Positions 1 through 4,281 of a stretch of DNA of 8,783 bases are shown here, piece after piece (the first letter of the stretch is position 1; each line of letters starts with the position of its first letter). The stretch is taken from NCBI GenBank assembly GCA_002371215.1, contig DFGL01000059.1, positions 621 to 9,403 on the forward strand. The letters are read 5' to 3'. Source of the DNA: Ruminococcaceae bacterium UBA3751. GTDB taxonomy: Bacteria > Bacillota > Clostridia > Oscillospirales > Acutalibacteraceae. The notes under the pieces are model-generated. The model did no database searches. It worked only from the letters and a program-made list of their open reading frames with translations, and was not told the origin of the DNA. A program made the position numbers and the translations under genes.

Positions 1-31
1 GCCGCAGGTTCAAGTCCTGTCACCTCGACCA
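1..31 (+). tRNA. tRNA 3' end, probably tRNA-Pro (partial)
   Basis: Only the T arm and the 3' acceptor strand are inside the window. The T stem GCAGG/CCTGT encloses the loop TTCAAGT. It is followed by the acceptor strand CACCTCG, discriminator A28 and an encoded CCA at 29-31. The implied first pair, C1:G72, together with A73 is the combination typical of bacterial tRNA-Pro, and the T arm resembles clostridial tRNA-Pro genes. The anticodon is outside the window, so the identity is inference. The 3' end of a tRNA is a common integration site for mobile elements, which matters for the accessory genes that follow. Confidence 0.75.
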
Positions 32-34
32 ACG

Positions 35-56
35 GGACGGGTTTTTCAACCCGTCC
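35..56 (+). terminator. Hairpin just after the tRNA
   Basis: GGACGGGTT at 35-43 pairs perfectly with AACCCGTCC at 48-56 around a 4-nt loop, starting 3 bases after the CCA. The downstream T run is weak (TTAACTT). It may act as the tRNA terminator or a 3' processing structure, backed up by the stronger hairpin at 70-110. Confidence 0.55.
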
Positions 57-69
57 TTAACTTATGCCA

Positions 70-110
70 AAATCCCCCAAAGCCGCTTAAACAGTGGCTT
101 TGGGGGATTT
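70..110. terminator. Bidirectional terminator between tRNA and the DUF262 gene
   Basis: A perfect 15-bp inverted repeat pairs 70-84 (AAATCCCCCAAAGCC) with 96-110 around an 11-nt loop. Because the arms end in A and T runs, the hairpin has a U-rich tail whichever strand is transcribed. It can therefore stop plus-strand transcription from the tRNA and minus-strand transcription from the DUF262 gene that ends at 192. Confidence 0.8.
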
Positions 111-160
111 CCTGATTTTACTTGAGATTTTTTGAGATTGCCTCAGATTCGTTGAATTGC
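111..160. repeat. Five degenerate 10-bp tandem units beside the tRNA
   Basis: The tract divides into five successive decamers: CCTGATTTTA, CTTGAGATTT, TTTGAGATTG, CCTCAGATTC and GTTGAATTGC. The shared core is approximately YTGAGATT, and the exact 10-bp period puts every T-run on the same face of the helix. It lies between the terminator and the end of the DUF262 gene. Possible roles are recombinase or excisionase arm sites, an operator, or bent DNA. The repeat is seen directly; its role is inference. Confidence 0.5.
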
Positions 161-175
161 AACATAGTTGCAACA
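157..175. repeat. Two direct TTGCAACA copies
   Basis: TTGCAACA occurs at 157-164 and again at 168-175, 11 bp apart, immediately after the decamer tract. The second copy is part of AGTTGCAACA, which recurs at 2955-2964 near the other end of the accessory stretch. Spaced direct repeats next to a tRNA resemble tyrosine-recombinase arm sites, but the copies are short and no integrase is present to support that reading. Confidence 0.35.
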
Positions 176-191
176 GGTTTGCATGTGTTTT

Positions 192-1979
192 TTATTGGGC
201 ATTACCTTTCAAAATCTCATATGCTTGTTTTATTTTGGCTGCCATTAGTTTTCTGCGTTCGATAAGGAATTCGTCATAATCCATATTTTCCCATCCATGT
301 GGAAGAGCATTTTCCTTTTCCATTCGAAGTATTTCTTCTTCTGTTCTTCCTTCGCAAATAATGGGATAATAACTTGAAGGTGCTTCATCTAAAATGTCCA
401 TATTGTCTTTCCAATCAATTAAGGCATAATTAGCCATTTGATTAATTTTTGAATCTGGATAGCCTAATGATTTCAAATATGCTTTAGGGAACAAATGATG
501 TTTTTCAAGTGATTTTCTGTTTCCATCTGTTCCAACTTCAAATAATTTTGACACCAGAAGATTGCTCTTTGAAAACAGAATCTTGGTTTGCATTATATTT
601 AGTGATGCGACATATGCATTCCATGCGTTATTACCCCTACCTGATACAGCCAATCCTTCAGAGCCCACAAGAGTAATATCAAAATAGTCATTTGTCAATC
701 GCTCTTTTACTCTTGAAAAAATGAATTCTTTGTATTCGCCAAGCGAGCTTAGTTCTTTAATGCTATTTAAGTGGTTTTCTACTGTCGATTCGAAAGAACC
801 GGTATATAAAGACACTAGAGAAGCGTAGAAGAACCATAAGGATGTTAAGTGCATATTCTCATTGTCAGATGCCTTAAATCTATGTTTAGCAATAAGATAA
901 AATGCATATGTATAAAACAATGCATTACCTGACAATATAAGCTCGCCTGAGAGATAACCGGCATTCATAATAGCTTTAAGAAATTCGTGCCAAGTATGTA
1001 CATCTAAAACATCTGGGAGTTTTGATTCTAGTGTTTCAAATCGCTGAATACGCAATTCTTCATCAACAGCACCTCTTTTATCAAAGTCAGCACCACGCAA
1101 TAGTTTATACCCGTATTTCAATCGCGCTCTATCAAACGCATATGCCATCACAACACGAATAATATCTTGTGCCGTTACAGTTGTAATTTGATTATATGAG
1201 GTTATTTTATCTTTTGTATATCGGGTTGATTCTTTACTGAATTCTTCTATCAGTTGTCTGCCTTCGTCCCAATATAGTGAGAGCAATGTTAGGATAAAAT
1301 CGTTCTGCTTAAGCGAAACTCCGCCTGAGTTTACACGTACAAAAATTTCAGAAACGTCTTCCTCTTCTGCATTTGATTTAATGTCAAATACGGATAGTGT
1401 ATGGGATCTAAGATTAAGTACAGCATTTATTTGTTCTGCAATTATTCCTTGTTCTTGGTCCGTTAATTCGTCCCCTTTTGATTTTCGATACTGATTAAGA
1501 TTTTCGATGAAATCTCCAATGTATTTAAATGTGTTGGTGGATGTATACAGATCACTAATATTATAAATCCATTCAGGATCCTTTTTTGTTGCAGAATAAC
1601 CGACTTCAAATTTGTTCTGTAATGGGCAGTAAGAAATAATAATCGGTTTTTCTTCAAAACGAGAAGTTATAATTTTCTTGCCCTTCATTACAGCATATAG
1701 GGATGTGAGTCGTTGTTGTCCATCAATTATTACTTCTTTGGGAGTATCATAACTGTGGACATCTACACCTATTGTCTTTTTCTTATTCATTTCCGGGCAT
1801 TCCCACAACATAAAATATCCAATAGGATATCCTCTCATCATAGAATCAAAAAGATCTCTGACTTTGGTATCCTTCCAAATAAAAGGACGTTGTAATTCTG
1901 GTAGTCCCAATTGACCTGTATCTATCTTTTCAATTAATTGGTTAACAGTAAAAGTAGTGTTACTAAATATTTGTTGCAT
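192..1979 (-). CDS. DUF262/HNH (GmrSD/SspE-like) restriction-type protein
   Basis: This 595-aa protein fuses a DUF262 (GmrS-like) N-terminal half to a DUF1524-type HNH nuclease C-terminus. Residues 25-60 carry the family's LPELQRPFIW and GYPIGYFMLW stretches. IDGQQRLTSL (85-94) is the conserved ParB-like nucleotide-binding/hydrolysing motif, and FVRVNSGGVSL (213-223) is the second DUF262 signature. The nuclease part has EKHHLFP (492-498, equivalent to the HxFP motif), then ANYALID (516-522) and N526. Known relatives are GmrSD, which cleaves glucosylated hydroxymethylcytosine DNA, BrxU, and SspE, which senses phosphorothioate DNA. All act as NTP-dependent nucleases against phage. The target of this copy cannot be read from sequence. 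All expected motifs are present, so it looks intact. The start is set by GAGGGGG (1986-1992), 6 nt before ATG. It has its own promoter, no partner defence genes in view, and is AT-richer than its neighbours, which suggests transfer. Confidence 0.88.
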   Translation of the reverse strand: MQQIFSNTTFTVNQLIEKIDTGQLGLPELQRPFIWKDTKVRDLFDSMMRGYPIGYFMLWECPEMNKKKTIGVDVHSYDTPKEVIIDGQQRLTSLYAVMKGKKIITSRFEEKPIIISYCPLQNKFEVGYSATKKDPEWIYNISDLYTSTNTFKYIGDFIENLNQYRKSKGDELTDQEQGIIAEQINAVLNLRSHTLSVFDIKSNAEEEDVSEIFVRVNSGGVSLKQNDFILTLLSLYWDEGRQLIEEFSKESTRYTKDKITSYNQITTVTAQDIIRVVMAYAFDRARLKYGYKLLRGADFDKRGAVDEELRIQRFETLESKLPDVLDVHTWHEFLKAIMNAGYLSGELILSGNALFYTYAFYLIAKHRFKASDNENMHLTSLWFFYASLVSLYTGSFESTVENHLNSIKELSSLGEYKEFIFSRVKERLTNDYFDITLVGSEGLAVSGRGNNAWNAYVASLNIMQTKILFSKSNLLVSKLFEVGTDGNRKSLEKHHLFPKAYLKSLGYPDSKINQMANYALIDWKDNMDILDEAPSSYYPIICEGRTEEEILRMEKENALPHGWENMDYDEFLIERRKLMAAKIKQAYEILKGNAQ

Positions 1980-2008
1980 ATTTATCCCCCTCGTATAATC
2001 ACCTTAAT

Positions 2009-2037
2009 ATTGTAGCATAAAACAAAGTATTATACAA
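2009..2037 (-). promoter_or_regulatory. Promoter of the DUF262 gene
   Basis: Read on the minus strand, TTGTAT (2032-2037) and TACAAT (2009-2014) are separated by exactly 17 bp, a good sigma-A match. It lies in the 68-bp gap between the excisionase-like gene and the DUF262 start, so the restriction-type gene can be transcribed independently of the HTH genes. Confidence 0.6.
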
Positions 2038-2047
2038 CGGCAATTAT

Positions 2048-2272
2048 TCAATCAAAATGTCTTTCGCTGCACCATTTAAGAAACGCGCTTTTCAGCACCT
2101 TGTAATTCTTCCCGATTTTGAGCCCGGGGAAATCCTCGCGGTAAAACAGTGAGCGCGCCGTAGGCACAGAGCAGCCCATCGCCTTGGCAATATCCATCGG
2201 CGTGAGGAACACAAGCTCGTCATTTTCTTCTTCAATAATTTCAGTATTTTCAACTTCAAGTTTATCTCTCAT
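2048..2272 (-). CDS. Small excisionase-type helix-turn-helix protein
   Basis: This 74-aa protein has an acidic N-terminal tail (residues 1-20), then FLTPMDIAKAMGCSVPTARSLF (22-43) as a helix-turn-helix. FPGLKIGKNYKVLKSAFLKW (48-67) is the wing and last helix typical of the excisionase/MerR-like (HTH_17) family. Such proteins bend DNA at attachment sites to direct excision, or act as small regulators, and usually lie next to a tyrosine integrase. Here the next gene is a restriction-type protein, so the partner is missing. An ATG two codons upstream (2276-2278) is only 1 nt from the ribosome binding site; the ATG at 2270-2272 has 7-nt spacing and is preferred. Family assignment is fairly sure; an actual role in excision is inference. 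Confidence 0.75.
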   Translation of the reverse strand: MRDKLEVENTEIIEEENDELVFLTPMDIAKAMGCSVPTARSLFYREDFPGLKIGKNYKVLKSAFLKWCSERHFD

Positions 2273-2279
2273 ACTCATT

Positions 2280-2284
2280 CTCCT
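2280..2284 (-). promoter_or_regulatory. Ribosome binding site that fixes the start of the excisionase-like gene
   Basis: The minus strand reads AAAGGAGAATGAGTATG. AGGAG (2284-2280) sits 1 nt from the first ATG and 7 nt from the second, so the second ATG is the likely start. Confidence 0.6.
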
Positions 2285-2334
2285 TTAATTCTTCAAAATT
2301 CACAAAACAATAACGGAATACATAATGGAATACG

Positions 2335-2397
2335 CTAAAAGCATGTCACCGTCTGCAAAACGCTGTTTTTACCGTCAAAAACGGGATACTCCTTCAT
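2335..2397 (-). other. Possible 20-codon mini-ORF overlapping the upstream frame by ATGA
   Basis: On the minus strand an ATG at 2395-2397 overlaps the TGA (2394-2396) that ends the open extension of the HTH_36 gene. It opens MKEYPVFDGKNSVLQTVTCF before a TAG at 2335-2337. ATGA overlap is typical of translational coupling, but the ribosome binding site is poorly placed (GGGAG 11 nt upstream) and I recognise no family. It may be the truncated start of a lost gene in the original element. Confidence 0.2.
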
Positions 2398-2513
2398 ATT
2401 TTGGAATACTCCCGAACGGCGTTGCCGTTCGGTGTTTTACGCGCAATTTCCACCCTCGGCGGAATACGCGCTTTATCCTGCTTAATTTTCGAGTCGTCAA
2501 AAACGCCTGAAAA
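2394..2513 (-). other. Open 39-codon in-frame extension beyond the HTH_36 stop
   Basis: If the TGA at 2514-2516 were sense, the HTH_36 frame would continue for 39 codons to a TGA at 2394-2396. The extension contains IPPRVEIARKTPNGNAVREY, a plausible polar protein tail rather than repetitive noise. This could mark a nonsense mutation that shortened a protein of roughly 162 residues to 122, or it could be chance. A second minus-strand frame is also open across much of the same stretch, which weakens the case. Confidence 0.35.
2412..2432. other. Perfect 9-bp hairpin between the HTH genes
   Basis: CCGAACGGC (2412-2420) pairs with GCCGTTCGG (2424-2432) around a 3-nt loop. The plus strand follows it with TGTTTT, a weak terminator tail; the minus strand has no T run. 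On the gene strand it sits 32 bp after a heptamer copy and ends next to the heptamer at 2403-2409. It could stabilise or attenuate the message between the two HTH genes. Confidence 0.5.
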
Positions 2514-2882
2514 TCAAGTGAAATTACCTTTTCGTATCTCCTTCTTAATATCAGTAAAAGCCTTCTTACGCTTCTTCAAATCGGCTACAATGTACATGTT
2601 AGAGGTCTGCATATGCTCGTTATCGAAGCGGTGATATTTCTCAAGCAATCCGCATTCAAGCAGCTCTTTAATCGCCTTGTCAACCGTTACAACGGAGATG
2701 CCGCCGCAGTTATCGCCGATGTTTTTTCTTGACGGAAAAGACGAGCCAACCGCATCGCTGCAATGGCATAAATAGAAGAAAACCATGAACGCAGCAGGGC
2801 TTAAACCGTAGTCAAGAATGTCGTCGGGAACGAGAAAGAAATGCCCGGCTTTAATGAAATTCTGCACTTCAGTGTAGGTCAT
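2514..2882 (-). CDS. HTH_36 winged-helix protein, replication-module type
   Basis: This 122-aa protein opens with TYTEVQNFIKAGHFFLVPDDI, followed by LSPAAFMVFFYLCHCSD (28-43). SFPSRKNIGDNCGG (48-61), VTVDKAIKELLECGLLEKYHR (65-85) and SNMYIV (94-99) form a winged helix of the HTH_36 type, as in N-terminal domains of plasmid and integrative-element replication initiators and their small relatives. A basic tail (KKRKKAF...KKEIRKG) ends it. No catalytic domain is present, so it more likely binds DNA than replicates it. The ATG at 2880-2882 is chosen because AGGAGG is 10 nt away; an in-frame TTG three codons upstream is only 1 nt from that site. The next gene on the strand is the excisionase-like gene, 241 bp downstream. 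The frame stays open beyond its stop, so it may be a shortened copy. Confidence 0.7.
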   Translation of the reverse strand: MTYTEVQNFIKAGHFFLVPDDILDYGLSPAAFMVFFYLCHCSDAVGSSFPSRKNIGDNCGGISVVTVDKAIKELLECGLLEKYHRFDNEHMQTSNMYIVADLKKRKKAFTDIKKEIRKGNFT

Positions 2883-2892
2883 TATCTGCAAA

Positions 2893-2898
2893 CCTCCT
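2893..2898 (-). promoter_or_regulatory. AGGAGG ribosome binding site of the HTH_36 gene
   Basis: A full AGGAGG lies 10 nt from the ATG at 2882 and 1 nt from the in-frame TTG at 2891. Only the ATG spacing is workable, so the protein should start MTYTEV. Confidence 0.6.
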
Positions 2899-2933
2899 TT
2901 GCTGAATATTTGTCTGGAACCCTGTCCAGTTTA

Positions 2934-2962
2934 AGAATAACACCCGCGCATTTCAGTTGCAA
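2934..2962 (-). promoter_or_regulatory. Candidate promoter of the HTH_36 gene
   Basis: On the minus strand TTGCAA (2957-2962) and TATTCT (2934-2939) are 17 bp apart. The -10 is preceded by TGT, giving an extended -10 that compensates for 4/6 matches in each hexamer. The -35 lies inside the palindrome GTTGCAAC. A 7-bp inverted repeat, CTGTCCA (2922-2928) and TGGACAG (2990-2996), flanks the promoter and could be an operator. Confidence 0.4.
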
Positions 2963-3032
2963 CAACATCTTAATCAAGGTACAGTTTCTTGGACAGAAGC
3001 GTGCACAAATTCATCACCAAAAACGATTTTTC

Positions 3033-3061
3033 TTGACAGCATTTTGCGTGTAATATATAAT
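3033..3061 (+). promoter_or_regulatory. Consensus sigma-A promoter of the esterase gene
   Basis: TTGACA (3033-3038) and TATAAT (3056-3061) are separated by exactly 17 bp: both hexamers are 6/6 with optimal spacing. The expected transcript start is near 3068, leaving a short leader of about 20 nt before the ATG at 3088. Nothing that looks like an operator overlaps it. Confidence 0.85.
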
Positions 3062-3087
3062 TTTAATATCAAATTCACGAGGTAATT

Positions 3088-3741
3088 ATGGACAGAGAAA
3101 TCATTACTTTTATCAACGAAAATTCAGAATATTTGTTGATTCAATTCGTTGACGGGCACGATATTGAGGTGCTTGAAAATGAATATAATATTATATGTAA
3201 CAGCGTAAGCGTGCCTTTCTCGCTCGTTGCAATTAAAGTGAACAGCTGGAACGACGAGCTGTCACCCTGGGAGGCTCCTGCCGTTTTCGGCAATCAGAAT
3301 TTCGGCGGCTACGCTGACGAAACCCTGAGAGCATTCACCGAAGAATTGCTCCCGAAAATCAGGAGCGATTACGGTTTCGGAGACGAAACAAAGTTCATTA
3401 TTGGCGGCTATTCACTCGCTGCGCTGTTTGCTCTCTGGTGCGGATATAACAGCAATTTGTTCTACGGCGTAGCCGCCGCTTCGCCTTCGGTGTGGTTTAA
3501 CGGCTGGCTTGATTACGCGAAAGCAAACGATTTCAAGGCGGACAAGGTTTATCTCAGCCTCGGTAACAAGGAAGAGAAAACTCGCAATCAGATCATGGCA
3601 ACCGTCGGCGACTGCATCCGACAGCAGGCGCAGATTTTTGATGAGAAAAACATCCCCTGCGTTCTTGAATGGAATGAAGGCAATCACTTTAAGAATTCCG
3701 ACCTCCGCACGGCAAAGGCATTTATCAACTTAATGAAATAG
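3088..3741 (+). CDS. Alpha/beta-hydrolase, putative esterase family
   Basis: This 217-aa cytosolic protein (no signal peptide or membrane segment) has an alpha/beta-hydrolase core. The nucleophile elbow is GGYSLAALFALW (106-117) with Ser109. ASPSVWF (131-137) follows, as in the esterase D/Fes-like (PF00756) group. The region LGNKEEK (158-164) probably supplies the acid, and GNHF (198-201) gives the catalytic His200. It is somewhat shorter than classical esterase D proteins and lacks an obvious lid. The substrate cannot be read from sequence; relatives hydrolyse small carboxylic or siderophore esters. It starts 5 nt after GAGG (3079-3082), is monocistronic behind a consensus promoter, and ends at a strong terminator. 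It may belong to the chromosome rather than the tRNA-side accessory stretch. Confidence 0.8.
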   Translation: MDREIITFINENSEYLLIQFVDGHDIEVLENEYNIICNSVSVPFSLVAIKVNSWNDELSPWEAPAVFGNQNFGGYADETLRAFTEELLPKIRSDYGFGDETKFIIGGYSLAALFALWCGYNSNLFYGVAAASPSVWFNGWLDYAKANDFKADKVYLSLGNKEEKTRNQIMATVGDCIRQQAQIFDEKNIPCVLEWNEGNHFKNSDLRTAKAFINLMK

Positions 3742-3747
3742 ACGAAA

Positions 3748-3769
3748 CCGCCCTGCTCAAGCAGGGCGG
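3748..3769. terminator. Terminator shared by convergent esterase and DUF6809-like genes
   Basis: CCGCCCTGC (3748-3756) pairs with GCAGGGCGG (3761-3769) around TCAA, followed by CTTTTA on the plus strand. It starts 6 nt after the esterase stop. On the minus strand the tail is TTTCG, weaker, so it may also stop the convergent gene that ends at 3773. Confidence 0.85.
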
Positions 3770-3772
3770 CTT

Positions 3773-4033
3773 TTACATACATTCTATCATTATCTTTGTT
3801 GCTAGGCGGTAACCTGATTTGAACACTTCTTCGTCAATTACCACGGTTAACTCGTTAGCCGCCATAAGGTATTTTTCAAAGAGTTTCTTCTGTTCTTCGT
3901 TCAGCGTTTCGGATAATTCCCGCTGCAACCTGCCGACAAGCCTGAGTCCTTCCTTGTATCTCACATTGTTTTTAAGGCTATCGGAGTCGGTCGGCTCAAT
4001 ATTGCCATTGGATAGATTTTCAAGTACAGTCAT
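3773..4033 (-). CDS. Small DUF6809-like protein of unknown function
   Basis: This 86-aa, charged, mostly helical protein has MTVLENLSNGNIEP at the start and a heptad-like LVGRLQRELSETLNEEQKKLFEKYLMAANEL in the middle. VFKSGYRLATKIMIECM closes it. This order (a short GNI-P opening, a helical hairpin with LTEEQK-LFEK-like text, a terminal F-x-GFRLG-x-MMIE helix) matches my memory of DUF6809 proteins from gut Firmicutes, which have no assigned role. There is no DNA-binding motif, signal peptide or membrane segment. GAGGTGAT lies 7 nt before the ATG at 4031-4033, an excellent ribosome binding site, so it is probably expressed. It stands alone between two terminators. The family name is recalled, not searched. 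Confidence 0.65.
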   Translation of the reverse strand: MTVLENLSNGNIEPTDSDSLKNNVRYKEGLRLVGRLQRELSETLNEEQKKLFEKYLMAANELTVVIDEEVFKSGYRLATKIMIECM

Positions 4034-4092
4034 CGTATCACCTCACAAAAAGCAATACCATAACTTATCCTGAAAGTCCAGATAAATTTCCG

Positions 4093-4134
4093 AACCCTTT
4101 AGTTATTGTTTTTATTAGGTTTTTTATAAGGGTT
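4093..4134. repeat. 7-bp inverted repeat in the leader region of the small gene
   Basis: AACCCTT (4093-4099) and AAGGGTT (4128-4134) flank a 28-nt AT-rich spacer. It lies about 60 bp before the start of the DUF6809-like gene and could be an operator or a weak leader hairpin. No convincing promoter was found in 4034-4200 on either strand. Confidence 0.3.
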
Positions 4135-4200
4135 ATTAAACAATTTATCTTTTGCTTCGTTCTGAACATCACCGTTGTGACCGATTTTTAGGAGCATAAA

Positions 4201-4233
4201 ATGCTATTTTATAATAATTACTTTTATGGCTAG
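4201..4233 (+). other. Possible 10-codon aromatic mini-ORF MLFYNNYFYG
   Basis: AGGAG (4190-4194) sits 6 nt before an ATG that opens MLFYNNYFYG and stops at TAG 4231-4233. The terminator at 4250-4275 begins 16 nt later. Five of ten residues are Phe or Tyr. The layout resembles an attenuator leader peptide, but no plus-strand gene follows: downstream is the antisense of ptsI. A 7-bp inverted repeat, ATAAAAT/ATTTTAT (4196-4212), covers the start codon. I found no clear promoter. It could be the leftover 5' end of a lost gene, a short terminated RNA, or chance. Confidence 0.25.
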
Positions 4234-4249
4234 TTTAGATAACAAAAAC

Positions 4250-4275
4250 AACACCGCCGATCGCTCAGCGGTGTT
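4250..4275. terminator. Terminator at the end of the fru-pts operon
   Basis: AACACCGC (4250-4257) pairs with GCGGTGTT (4268-4275) around a 10-nt loop. For the minus-strand operon the tail is TGTTTTTGTT, starting 6 nt after the ptsI stop codon. On the plus strand the tail is TTCTTTTTT, so it works in both directions and would also protect ptsI from antisense transcription. Confidence 0.85.
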
Positions 4276-4281
4276 TCTTTT

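Larger units (their letters stand above)
2315..2467. repeat. Five GGAATAC-type heptamers between the two HTH genes
   Basis: GGAATAC occurs at 2315-2321, 2327-2333, 2403-2409 and 2461-2467, and the one-mismatch form GGGATAC at 2383-2389. All are in the same orientation (GTATTCC on the gene strand). Start-to-start spacings are 12, 56, 20 and 58 bp, so two close pairs are followed by gaps of similar length. They may be binding sites for one of the adjacent HTH proteins, or partly a by-product of coding sequence (see 2394-2513). Seen directly; function unknown. Confidence 0.45.

Noticed and set aside
1..31. A second attachment-site copy of the tRNA 3' end elsewhere in the window
   Set aside because: Read by eye on both strands, I found no further copy of the T-arm/acceptor sequence, so a complete element cannot be bounded here.
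1..191. CRISPR array or IS end beside the tRNA
   Set aside because: Repeats are 8-10 bp and contiguous, without spacers of 30-40 bp; no terminal inverted repeats or transposase are present.
2325..2634. Two overlapping plus-strand ORFs (61 and 77 codons) across the gap between the HTH genes
   Set aside because: They lie opposite the HTH_36 gene and the heptamer/hairpin region, have no ribosome binding site and show no recognisable family.
3412..3687. 91-codon minus-strand ORF opposite the esterase gene
   Set aside because: Antisense of a clear gene, without its own ribosome binding site or family features.
4093..4134. Riboswitch or structured RNA upstream of the DUF6809-like gene
   Set aside because: Only a 7-bp inverted repeat with an AT-rich loop is visible; no conserved riboswitch core was recognised.
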